This document shows positions 1 through 7,684 of a stretch of 64,000 nucleotides of DNA, one piece after another. The stretch is taken from the NCBI RefSeq assembly GCF_000510645.1, contig NZ_KI783301.1, forward strand, positions 1,060,705 to 1,124,704. The letters are read 5' to 3'. The notes under the pieces are model-generated. The model worked only from the letters and a program-made list of their open reading frames with translations. It made no database searches and was not told where the DNA came from. Each line of letters opens with the position of its first letter. The first letter of the stretch is position 1. The translations under genes were made by a program, and so were the position numbers. The stretch is from Thermicanus aegyptius DSM 12793 (lineage in GTDB: Bacteria > Bacillota > Bacilli > Thermicanales > Thermicanaceae).

Positions 1-333
1 GGCGCGAAGGTAAGGGATATTTTCAACGCTGGAATCAGGGCATATGAAAAAGCTGGTTATCCGGATGATTGGCGCTATTTGCATCAGGGAGGTGCAACAG
101 GCTATGCTTCACGGGAGTATTTTGCCACCCCTGCCTCCGAAGAGGTGGTACATCTCCATCAAGCCTTTGCTTGGAATCCGGCGATCCTGGGGCTCAAGTC
201 CGAAGATACGATCCTCGTGGGAGAGAAGGAGAATGAAGTTCTTACCCATACCGGAAGTTGGGTGTATCTGGAGATGGAGCAGGATGGTAAAAGATATCTC
301 CGACCTGATATTCTCGTACGCTCCCATCCGTAA
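1..333 (+). CDS. C-terminal part of an M24-family (Xaa-Pro type) peptidase
   Basis: The reading frame is open from base 1 and stops at 333, so the gene starts outside the window and only about 110 residues are visible. The segment contains HQGGATGYASREY, which matches the conserved HQGG(A/P)TGY block near the C-terminus of creatinase-fold (M24) metallopeptidases of the Xaa-Pro dipeptidase type, and continues through a typical late region (AFAWNP, GEKENEVLT). These are cytosolic metal-dependent enzymes that cut behind the N-terminal residue before proline. The metal ligands lie upstream of the visible part, so activity cannot be judged. A hairpin terminator follows about 70 bp after the stop. 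Confidence 0.75.
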   Translation, partial: GAKVRDIFNAGIRAYEKAGYPDDWRYLHQGGATGYASREYFATPASEEVVHLHQAFAWNPAILGLKSEDTILVGEKENEVLTHTGSWVYLEMEQDGKRYLRPDILVRSHP

Positions 334-400
334 AATCGAGCAAACGATGAAATTGCAGATCCAGAGGGTAGGACAAAAACGTTCGGGAATATGGGAGTAA

Positions 401-450
401 AGAGAGAAAAAGGGAAGACAGCATTTGCTGCCTTCCCTTTTCCTCTCTCT
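401..450. terminator. Hairpin terminator between convergent genes
   Basis: Bases 410-438 form a long hairpin: AGGGAAG-A-CAGC, loop ATTT, GCTG-CCTTCCCT. It is extended outward by A/G-rich and T/C-rich arms, giving a T-rich tail on the plus strand and on the complement. It sits between the M24 peptidase (plus) and the selenoprotein gene (minus) and could serve both. Confidence 0.75.
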
Positions 451-499
451 TCTTCCACTTAGGCAAGAAAAAGAAGTTTGGGCGTTTACCGCCCTCAGG

Positions 500-1162
500 T
501 TAAGGAGTCGATTTTATAACGGACAGAATTTTCTGGAGGATAACCTGTTCCGGAACCGCCCCTTCCTGTTCCTCTGCTCCATCGTTAATGACCGTCTTCG
601 GAACACCATAAACGCTATAATGGTTGGATAGTTCGGGAAACTCTGTTGCTTCAACCATATCGGCACGAATATTGGGGTTTGCCATTGCCATGAAATGTGC
701 GACGCGGACCGCGCGCGGGCAATAGGGTCAGGTAGGGGTTACAAATACCTGAAGGTGTACTTTTTGGGTAATCTCTTTCAGTGTTGTGATGGTTTTCTCG
801 GCCAGCACGATGGTATTGTTGCCGAGATCGATAATATCTTCAATCAATGTGGTAAATTCATACCCCGAAGGAATTCCATAAAAACGAACACCTGTATCGG
901 TTCCGTCTTCTTTTACAAAGAGGGTCGCGGGGAACTTATCTACCTCATAGTGATTGACGAGTTCCTTTTCTTCCTCGCCGTTGATCACCTCTACTTTTAG
1001 TTTATCCGTCAGCTCAGAGAGTTCTTCTAGGATCTGTCGGGTGGCCTCCCCATACTCCTGATTTTCTGAGTTGCTGAAGAAGAATCGTATGTAGGAAGTG
1101 CCCGTCATCTTGGAGAACATGTCCCGAATGGTTCCCTTGTCTTTCTCCGCTATAATCCCCAT
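500..1162 (-). CDS. Selenocysteine-containing thioredoxin-fold (glutaredoxin/PDO-like) protein, UGA at U145
   Basis: Two open stretches, 1162-731 and 727-500, lie in the same frame and are separated only by TGA at 730-728. Read through, they give one 220-residue protein. The TGA sits exactly where the first cysteine of a CPYC redox motif is expected (TPT-U-PYC-PRAV), so the active site would be U145-P-Y-C148. The thioredoxin fold continues to a cis-proline motif (YGVPKTVIN) near residue 180 and a C-terminal helix. The N-terminal half resembles the first thioredoxin unit of protein disulfide oxidoreductases but has no CxxC. A SECIS-like hairpin follows the TGA (separate entry). The start is ATG 1162 behind AAGGAAGGTG. 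Alternatives are a nonsense mutation or a sequencing error, but the hairpin and the codon position argue for selenocysteine insertion. A standard gene caller would split this gene. Confidence 0.8.
699..730 (-). promoter_or_regulatory. SECIS-like element directly downstream of the UGA codon
   Basis: On the coding strand the TGA is at 730-728. Bases 716-710 (GCGCGCG) pair with 706-699 (CGCG-U-CGC), giving 7 base pairs with one bulged U at 702 and a GUC loop at 709-707. The loop begins 18 nt after the TGA. In the well-studied Escherichia coli fdhF SECIS, the SelB-binding part is a GGUC-containing loop at about the same distance with a bulged U in the upper stem. The likeness is by eye; no folding program was run. 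Confidence 0.65.
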
Positions 1163-1261
1163 GGTTCACCTTCCTTTCGGACGAATGATTCATTTGTTTA
1201 CTCGATGATATTCTTTATGGTCTTCAAAAACAAGTCCGTTATTCATGTATATTTTCCATCT

Positions 1262-2473
1262 TCACGATTGGGAAGAGAGAAAATTGAGGCCGATTGATAC
1301 ATTAGATTGCGACTGAGAGAAGAATTCATTAATCGCAAGGGAGGCGGCCCCTCTAACCGCAGAATAAATGGATAAGGAGGAGAAACGAATTTGGGCGTCC
1401 TTGCGGTGATAGGGAAGTGCCCTGCTTTCCACAACCCGTCTCATAGGGTTAGAAATCCATTTTTCAGCCATCGTCATTCGGTTGCCGATAAGAATGAGAT
1501 CAGGGTTAAAAGTATTCATAATGTTGGCGATCCCAACCCCGATATATTCACCGATTTCACTAAATAAGGTGATTGCTTCCGGGCTTCCTTGATCGGCCGC
1601 TTGTACGACGGTTTCCAGATCCAATTTGCTCAAGTTTAATCGCTTTGCTTCTTCAAGGAGCGCCTGTTCGGAAGCGTACATTTCCCAACAACCCCGATTA
1701 CCGCAGCTGCATTTCCTTCCGTTCATTTCAATCACCGAATGGCCGATCTCTCCAGAATAACCGGATGTTCCGCGGAACAACTCGTTATTCAGGATGATGC
1801 CTACCCCAATGCCGATACCGATACTGACGTAGATTAAGTTAGAAATATCCCGTCCGGCTCCATAGCGCTTTTCTCCTAAAGCACCGGTGTTTGCTTCGTT
1901 ATCAATGGTGACCGGAACATGAAACTCTTCGTATAAAATGCTCTTCAGGTCCGTCTCCTTCCAATTCAGATTGGGAGCAAAAAGGATAATGCCTTTCTCA
2001 TCGACGATTCCAGGTACTCCCACCCCAATACCGATAATGCCGTACGGGCTGTTAGGCGCATGTTCGATTATTTTTGTGATCGAGGATTTAAGGAGGATGA
2101 GAATCTCTTGAAAAGAGAGATTGGAATAGGGAATGAACTCTTCCTGAACAACTGTTCCGTTTAAGTCTGTCAGCACCGTTAGTATGTAATTAACTCCCAG
2201 GTCAACTCCGACCGCAAAGCCTGCGCTTTGGTTGAACAGGAGCATTATCGGTCTTCTTCCCCCGCTTGATTTTCCCAGTCCTATTTCATATACCAGTTTT
2301 TCTTCCATTAATTCATTGACGAGAGAAGAGACCGTCCCTTTATTGAGTCCGGATACTTCCGAAATTTGCGCTCTGGAGAGGGGCGATTTTGAGCGAATCA
2401 GATCGAGGACAATGGACTTATTGATTTTCTTGACAAGATATTGATCTCCTGTGTTCTTTACCATTTTGCTCAC
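1262..2473 (-). CDS. xylR: ROK-family transcriptional regulator, XylR type
   Basis: This 403-residue protein has an N-terminal winged helix-turn-helix (SRAQISEVSGLNKGTVSSLVNEL, split here as SRAQISEVSG and LNKGTVSSLV) and then a sugar-kinase-like ROK domain. VGVDLGVNYI is the phosphate-binding segment, GIGVGVPGIVD and NEANTGALGE follow, and CSCGNRGCWE is the ROK zinc site. XylR-type ROK proteins repress xylose genes and release DNA when sugar binds. It is divergent from xylFGH with a 282-bp shared regulatory region, which supports control of that operon. The residues of a catalytic kinase are not obviously complete, as expected for a regulator. Whether the true ligand is xylose or a related pentose cannot be read from sequence. 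Confidence 0.85.
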   Translation of the reverse strand: MSKMVKNTGDQYLVKKINKSIVLDLIRSKSPLSRAQISEVSGLNKGTVSSLVNELMEEKLVYEIGLGKSSGGRRPIMLLFNQSAGFAVGVDLGVNYILTVLTDLNGTVVQEEFIPYSNLSFQEILILLKSSITKIIEHAPNSPYGIIGIGVGVPGIVDEKGIILFAPNLNWKETDLKSILYEEFHVPVTIDNEANTGALGEKRYGAGRDISNLIYVSIGIGIGVGIILNNELFRGTSGYSGEIGHSVIEMNGRKCSCGNRGCWEMYASEQALLEEAKRLNLSKLDLETVVQAADQGSPEAITLFSEIGEYIGVGIANIMNTFNPDLILIGNRMTMAEKWISNPMRRVVESRALPYHRKDAQIRFSSLSIYSAVRGAASLAINEFFSQSQSNVSIGLNFLSSQS

Positions 2474-2542
2474 CGCTTTGTTTATTTGATCTACTATCTA
2501 ATTTTTCATCCTTCCTATTATCCCATACCTTGATCAAATGGG

Positions 2543-2560
2543 CAAGCTTGAGCAAGCTTG
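2543..2560. promoter_or_regulatory. Double palindrome, candidate operator for the ROK regulator
   Basis: The perfect 8-bp palindrome CAAGCTTG occurs twice, at 2543-2550 and 2553-2560, separated by AG, so the whole 18 bp is also nearly self-complementary. It lies in the divergent region between the ROK regulator and xylF, about 125 bp upstream of the xylF promoter -35 box. Assignment as an operator is inference from position and symmetry. Confidence 0.35.
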
Positions 2561-2683
2561 TTAACGCCTTGATATGAGGAATACTTCGCGTTCTTAGAGA
2601 GCGTTGGCAGCCGTATAATTCCACCTGTTCTTTTGGACTTCGATCAGGTGAAAAAATAGCATTTAAAAACATAGTTTAATCGA

Positions 2684-2712
2684 TAGACAAAGAATATGAG
2701 AAATGATATGAT
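2684..2712 (+). promoter_or_regulatory. Probable housekeeping promoter of xylFGH
   Basis: TAGACA (2684-2689) and TATGAT (2707-2712) are spaced by 17 bp and lie 44 bp upstream of the xylF start codon. They resemble the sigma-A -35 and -10 boxes with one mismatch each. Confidence 0.5.
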
Positions 2713-2755
2713 GATAGCGGATACAATAATCTGAATATTAAAGGGGGAAGAATGG

Positions 2756-3871
2756 ATGAAGGCGAAGCTGGTCGTTTTATTCATGATTTTATCGATGCTC
2801 CTCTTTGTTCTTAGTGCTTGCGGACAGGATACGGCTCCTACGGCCAACGATGGAAGCGCTAGCACCAACGGGCAAGATCAAGGGCAATCAACCAACAAGG
2901 ATACTGAGACGAAAAAAATCAAGATCGGTATGTCTATTGATGACCTTCGCCTAGAGCGTTGGCAACATGATCGGGATTTCTTCGTACAGCGTGCAAAAGA
3001 GTTAGGGGCTGATGTCATTGTTCAATCTGCCAACGGAGATGATGCGCAACAATTGGCACAAGTGGAGAATATGCTTTCACAAGGTGTAGATGTAATGGTT
3101 ATTATTCCCCATAGCTCGGATGCCATGGCAGCTGCGGTAGATGCGGCAAAAAAGGAAGGTGTTCCTGTATTGGCGTATGACCGCTTGATCAATAATTCGG
3201 ACGTTGATGTCTATGTATCGTTCGATAATGTGCGTGTTGGGGAGATGCAGGCCGAGTATCTTGTCAAACAAGTACCGAAAGGAAACTACTTCCTTTTGGG
3301 TGGATCTCCCACCGACAACAACGCAAAACTTTTCCGTCAAGGGCAGATGAATATTCTTCAACCCTATATAGACCGTGGAGATATTAAGATTGTAGGGGAT
3401 CAATGGGCAAAGGATTGGCAAGCTGATGCTGCACTTCAAATTATGGAAAATGCGTTGACGGCGAATAACAATAAGATCGATGCAGTGGTTGCCTCTAATG
3501 ACAGCACAGCGGGTGGAGCGATCCAAGCATTGGCTGCGCAAGGATTGGCAGGGAAAGTAGTCATTTCAGGACAGGATGCTGACTTGGCAGCCTGCCAGCG
3601 GATTGTGGAGGGGACACAGTCCATGACGGTTTATAAACCCATTAAATTACTTGCTACCACCTCCGCAGAAGTTGCAATAGATTTGGCGAATGGCAAACCA
3701 ATCAAAACCCAAGGAAAAATTAACAATGGAAAGATTGATGTTCCCGCCGTTCTCCTCACCCCCATTCAAGTGGATAAACAGAACATGATGGATACGATAA
3801 TCAAAGACGGCTTCCATCCTTTTGAAGAAGTATACAAGAATGTACCTGAAGATCAACGTCCCAAAAAATAG
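2756..3871 (+). CDS. xylF: Xylose-type sugar-binding lipoprotein of an ABC transporter
   Basis: This 371-residue protein has a lipoprotein signal peptide with lipobox LSAC (Cys21), a Thr/Asn/Gln-rich linker to about residue 50, and a periplasmic-binding fold of the ribose/xylose type (KIGMSIDDLRLERW, VMVIIPHSSDAMAAAV, SFDNVRVGEMQAEYL, SNDSTAGGAIQALAAQG, ISGQDADLAACQRI). The order and wording of these blocks match XylF, which captures D-xylose outside the membrane and hands it to XylGH. It is the first gene of a three-gene operon and is preceded by an AAAGGGGGAAG ribosome site. Pentose specificity is inferred from overall likeness. Confidence 0.9.
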   Translation: MKAKLVVLFMILSMLLFVLSACGQDTAPTANDGSASTNGQDQGQSTNKDTETKKIKIGMSIDDLRLERWQHDRDFFVQRAKELGADVIVQSANGDDAQQLAQVENMLSQGVDVMVIIPHSSDAMAAAVDAAKKEGVPVLAYDRLINNSDVDVYVSFDNVRVGEMQAEYLVKQVPKGNYFLLGGSPTDNNAKLFRQGQMNILQPYIDRGDIKIVGDQWAKDWQADAALQIMENALTANNNKIDAVVASNDSTAGGAIQALAAQGLAGKVVISGQDADLAACQRIVEGTQSMTVYKPIKLLATTSAEVAIDLANGKPIKTQGKINNGKIDVPAVLLTPIQVDKQNMMDTIIKDGFHPFEEVYKNVPEDQRPKK

Positions 3872-3922
3872 TATAAGAGGGAGTCTCTTCTCCCTCGCTT
3901 CTCAATTCCTTGAGGTGATCTC

Positions 3923-5431
3923 ATGAATGCGTTAGAGATGATCGGAATCACCAAAGAATTTCCCGGCGTGCGTGCCCTGGATCAAGTTACCCTCTCCGTG
4001 AAGAAGGGAGAAATCCATGCACTTTGTGGTGAAAATGGTGCGGGAAAATCTACGTTGATGAAAGTATTAAGCGGAGTTTACCCTACAGGAACGTATGAGG
4101 GGATCATACGTATCAATGGGCAAGAGATGTATTTTCGGGATATCAAAGAGTCGGAAAAAGCCGGTATCGCCATAATCTATCAAGAACTGACGTTGGTAAA
4201 AGAAATGACCGTTGCCGAAAATATCTTCTTAGGCAACGAGCCGTTAAGACGGGGAATTATTGATACGGAGAGATTATATGAAGAAGCAAAGAAATGGTTA
4301 GATCAAATCCATCTTGATATTCCTGTGGATATAAAAGTAAGTAAGTTGGGAATTGGTCAACAGCAGATGGTAGAAATTGCGAAGGCACTTTCGAAAAAAA
4401 GTGAGATTATCATTTTGGATGAACCCACAGCAGCGTTGACGGAAAGTGAAGTTAAGATTCTGATGAATTTGCTACGTCTTTTAAAATCCAAAGGGAAAAC
4501 ATGTATTTATATCTCCCACAAACTAAATGAAGTGATGTCAATTGCTGATAGGGTTACGGTTTTAAGAGACGGAAAAACAGTGGGAACGGATTCGATCCAA
4601 AATCTGACGGAGGAACAAATCATCTCCTTAATGGTGGGGAGGGAAATCTCTGATTTATTTCCGTACGAGGAGCATGAAATCGGGGATGTTGTCCTTGAGG
4701 TGAAGAACTACAGCGCCTATGATCCACGCCAAAAGAAGAAAATAATCGATCAGGTCTCATTTAACGTGAGAGAAGGTGAGATCCTCGGCATAGCTGGGCT
4801 GATGGGAGCAGGAAGGACTGAGCTTTTTGCAAGTTTATTTGGTGTATATAAGGTCACCAAAGAAGGTGAAGTATTCCTAAGAGGAAAAAAAATACGTATT
4901 CGAGAACCAAGGGATGCGATTGAGCTAGGGATTGTCTATGCCTCTGAAGATCGAAAACAATATGGTTTAATTATGAACATGAATATCATGAAAAACTCCA
5001 CCTTAGCTGCTCTTGATCGGGTGATGAAAAGGGGGATCATCGACGAGTCTGAGGAAGTAAAAATTTCGGGCTTTTATATGCGCCAAATGCTCTTAAAAGC
5101 AACCAATTTAGAGATGAAAGTAAGCAAGTTAAGTGGCGGAAACCAGCAAAAGGTTGTTTTGGGGAAGTGGTTGATGACCAATCCTAAAGTCTTAATCCTT
5201 GATGAACCGACACGGGGTATAGATGTGGGAGCCAAATATGAAATTTATAAACTGATTAACGAATTGGTGAAAGAAAGGGTTGCCGTGGTTATGATATCCT
5301 CTGAACTTCCTGAAATCATAGGAATGTCGGATCGTATTCTAGTCCTATCTGGAGGTAGGATCATTAATGAATTTAGGCGTGGTGAAGCGACACAGGAAAA
5401 AATAATGGCCAGCGCGACCGGGAGGAAATAG
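3923..5431 (+). CDS. xylG: Sugar ABC transporter ATP-binding protein with two nucleotide-binding domains
   Basis: This 502-residue protein has two fused ABC domains, the form used by ribose/xylose transporters. Domain 1 has Walker A GENGAGKST (about residue 37), signature LGIGQQQMVEIAKAL and Walker B IIILDEPTAAL. Domain 2 has a degenerate Walker A (GLMGAGRTE), signature KLSGGNQQKVVLGKWL and Walker B VLILDEPTRGID. It lies on the cytosolic face and powers uptake through XylH with XylF as receptor. It is 51 bp after xylF and 2 bp before xylH, so all three should be co-transcribed. Confidence 0.92.
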   Translation: MNALEMIGITKEFPGVRALDQVTLSVKKGEIHALCGENGAGKSTLMKVLSGVYPTGTYEGIIRINGQEMYFRDIKESEKAGIAIIYQELTLVKEMTVAENIFLGNEPLRRGIIDTERLYEEAKKWLDQIHLDIPVDIKVSKLGIGQQQMVEIAKALSKKSEIIILDEPTAALTESEVKILMNLLRLLKSKGKTCIYISHKLNEVMSIADRVTVLRDGKTVGTDSIQNLTEEQIISLMVGREISDLFPYEEHEIGDVVLEVKNYSAYDPRQKKKIIDQVSFNVREGEILGIAGLMGAGRTELFASLFGVYKVTKEGEVFLRGKKIRIREPRDAIELGIVYASEDRKQYGLIMNMNIMKNSTLAALDRVMKRGIIDESEEVKISGFYMRQMLLKATNLEMKVSKLSGGNQQKVVLGKWLMTNPKVLILDEPTRGIDVGAKYEIYKLINELVKERVAVVMISSELPEIIGMSDRILVLSGGRIINEFRRGEATQEKIMASATGRK

Positions 5432-5433
5432 TC

Positions 5434-6570
5434 ATGGAGACAAAAAAAACTTTTCATTTTGATATCCGCGCCTATTCAATGTTCGTTGCATTGATCTTGA
5501 TCGCGATAATCTTCAGTATCTATACAGATGGCGCCTTTCTATCATCTCGCAATCTCTCCAATCTATTCAGACAGATGTCTGTCACTTCCATCCTGGCGAT
5601 TGGCATGACTCTTGTCATTGTAGCGGGTCATATTGATTTGTCGGTGGGCTCGATTGTAGGTCTCACTGGCGGGATTGCTGCTATTTTGCAAGTTTGGTAT
5701 GGTTGGGATACAGTTTGGGTTATTTTAGCGGCTTTAGTCGTTGGTTTATTACTTGGTTTATGGCAAGGTTGGTGGGTTGCTTATTTGGGAGTTCCATCTT
5801 TCATCGTCACGCTGGGTGGAATGATGGTCTTCCGGGGCATTCTCATCGGAGTAAGCAAAGGGGAAACCATCGCTCCTTTGCATGAAGACTTTATCCAGAT
5901 CGGTCAAAGTTACCTCCCCTATGCATGGGGATACCTGCTCCTTATTCTCTTTATCGTTGTCCTCTTTTTAAACACCTATCATCGGAGGAAAAAGAGAAAG
6001 AAATATGGCCTCAGCCTAAACCAAGGTTATATCGATTATGGGAAAACAATTTTCTATAGTTTGCTCGCTACCTTGTTCGTCTACATGATGAACCGCTATC
6101 TGGGTATTCCTACCCCTATCATGATTGTTCTGCTTCTCGCTATTCTCTTCACTTTTATTGCAAATCGTACCGGGTTTGGTCGCCATCTGTACGCAATTGG
6201 GGGAAACCCTGAGGCAGCTCGTTATTCGGGAATCAACATTAGACGTCACCTGCTCCTTATCTTCACCATAATGGGACTCCTGGCAGGGATCGCTGGCGTA
6301 GTTTTAACAGGTCGTCTTAATGCTGCAACGGTAGGAGCAGGGCAGATGTATGAGTTAGATGCGATTGCGGCGGCTGTCATCGGGGGGAGTAGTCTCATGG
6401 GTGGCGTTGGCACCATCGTAGGTTCCATAACTGGAGCTCTCGTGATGGTAAGCCTTGACAACGGTATGAGCATGATGAATATCCAACCTTTCTGGCAATA
6501 TATCGTGAAAGGATTAATTTTGATCTTAGCTGTCTTCCTGGATATATTGAGTAAGAAAAAGATTGAATAA
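5434..6570 (+). CDS. xylH: Sugar ABC transporter permease
   Basis: This 378-residue polytopic membrane protein has about ten hydrophobic segments. It carries family signatures such as GMTLVIVAGHIDLSVGSIVG near residue 60, GVPSFIVTLGGM, and the C-terminal cytoplasmic block FGRHLYAIGGNPEAARYSGI that contacts the ABC protein. A basic insertion (HRRKKRKKYG, about residues 183-192) lies in a cytoplasmic loop, as in XylH proteins. It forms the channel of the XylFGH pentose uptake system and is the last intact gene of the operon. A decayed xylose isomerase tail follows. Confidence 0.9.
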   Translation: METKKTFHFDIRAYSMFVALILIAIIFSIYTDGAFLSSRNLSNLFRQMSVTSILAIGMTLVIVAGHIDLSVGSIVGLTGGIAAILQVWYGWDTVWVILAALVVGLLLGLWQGWWVAYLGVPSFIVTLGGMMVFRGILIGVSKGETIAPLHEDFIQIGQSYLPYAWGYLLLILFIVVLFLNTYHRRKKRKKYGLSLNQGYIDYGKTIFYSLLATLFVYMMNRYLGIPTPIMIVLLLAILFTFIANRTGFGRHLYAIGGNPEAARYSGINIRRHLLLIFTIMGLLAGIAGVVLTGRLNAATVGAGQMYELDAIAAAVIGGSSLMGGVGTIVGSITGALVMVSLDNGMSMMNIQPFWQYIVKGLILILAVFLDILSKKKIE

Positions 6571-6659
6571 GTCTTCGTGGTATGTGTATTAAGTTCAGAC
6601 GAATTAATAATCCATGGGAAGATAGGAGAAGCAATGAGCTATCTACTACCATATTCCTC

Positions 6660-6882
6660 AAGGAGCTTTGCAGTCAGATCATACGATCCTATCTCATTTT
6701 GAAGGAAAAGGTAGAACGGTTTAACAAAGATCCTGAGATTCAAGGGTTGATCAGCGAGATTAAGGACCAAGAGATGATTTTGCCCGGTTTTACCTTTACG
6801 GGATACCTTGGTGGCATCCGTGGGATTAAAGTAGGAGAAACTGGATCGGCTCACCATGGAAATTGTGCTCGGCGTCCGCTAA
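6660..6882 (+). pseudogene. xylA: C-terminal remnant of xylose isomerase
   Basis: Downstream of xylH one frame reads SYLILKEKVERFNKDPEIQ and then SEIKDQE, wording typical of the C-terminal part of the shorter, actinobacterial-type xylose isomerases. The last residues, DRLTMEIVLGVR followed by TAA at 6880-6882, match the usual LLGVR end of XylA but lie in a different frame, so at least one frameshift lies near 6840. Only about 75-80 of an expected 390 or so residues remain and no start is recognisable. The remnant suggests that xylose isomerase once belonged to this operon. The left boundary is approximate. Confidence 0.6.
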
Positions 6883-6910
6883 AATGAAATCTTCTCAAAA
6901 GAATGCAAAA

Positions 6911-6943
6911 GGTAGAGAAAGCCTCATTTCTCTACCTTTTTTC
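6911..6943 (+). terminator. Rho-independent terminator of the xyl operon
   Basis: The perfect 10-bp stem GGTAGAGAAA / TTTCTCTACC (6911-6920 with 6927-6936) has a GCCTCA loop and is followed by six T residues. It separates the xyl region from the downstream two-component system. Confidence 0.9.
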
Positions 6944-7009
6944 ATCTTTTTTTTACTTTCGTGTGATAATGTAAATAAAAAAGGGGATGTTGAGAGGGGG
7001 AAATAAAGG

Positions 7010-7684
7010 ATGAACATCCTTTTAGCGGAGGATGATCTCGCCTTGGGTGAACTGATCACACACTTGTTGAAGAAAAAGGGGGATTTTCACGTCGATTGGG
7101 TTACTCAAGGAAAAGATGCTTATGAATATGCGATAAACTCTTACTACGACGTGATCGTTCTGGATTGGATGATGCCCGAGTTAAGCGGTGTGGATGTTTG
7201 CCGGAACCTAAGAAAAGGAGGGTATTCCAGGGCGATCTTGATGCTAACGGCCAAAGATGCCGTGTCGGACCGTGTGACGGGACTTGATGCGGGCGCCGAC
7301 GATTATCTTGTGAAGCCCTTTGAATTTGACGAACTCCTTGCCCGTCTCCGTGCCCTTTTACGGCGCAACTATGCCCCGATCCTTGAGGAGAGAGTGGCGA
7401 TAAAAGATCTTGTGCTAAATCGGACCAACTATACGGTTCAACAGGGAGAGAAGGAAATCCAACTTACCCCCCGCGAGTTTCAATTGTTTGATTTGTTAGT
7501 CCAGAACAAAGGTAGGGTCTTAACCCGTGACCTGATCTTAGACCGGGTTTGGGGGTATGAAAAAGATGTCTCCCCGAAAATCGTGGACGCCACGGTAAAA
7601 TTGATCCGAAAGAAACTGGAATTTTTCAGGAAAGAAGAGGTTATACAAAGTATTCGCGGGGTGGGATACAAAATTGAAGATTAA
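7010..7684 (+). CDS. OmpR-family response regulator
   Basis: This 224-residue protein has an N-terminal receiver domain (acidic pocket EDD near residue 7, phospho-acceptor Asp in VIVLDWMMPE at about residue 52, KPFEFDELLARLRALLRR with the conserved Lys) and a C-terminal winged-helix domain (LTPREFQLFDLL, VWGYEKDVSPKIVDATVKLIRKKL, SIRGVGYKI). It overlaps the kinase gene by 11 bp, a usual sign of translational coupling. Its likely target is the macAB-like export operon that follows, inferred from adjacency only. Confidence 0.92.
   Translation: MNILLAEDDLALGELITHLLKKKGDFHVDWVTQGKDAYEYAINSYYDVIVLDWMMPELSGVDVCRNLRKGGYSRAILMLTAKDAVSDRVTGLDAGADDYLVKPFEFDELLARLRALLRRNYAPILEERVAIKDLVLNRTNYTVQQGEKEIQLTPREFQLFDLLVQNKGRVLTRDLILDRVWGYEKDVSPKIVDATVKLIRKKLEFFRKEEVIQSIRGVGYKIED

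Noticed and set aside
692-730. TGA in the thioredoxin-fold gene read as a simple nonsense mutation (pseudogene)
   Set aside because: The stop replaces precisely the redox Cys codon, the remaining frame is undamaged, and a SECIS-like hairpin follows at the right distance.
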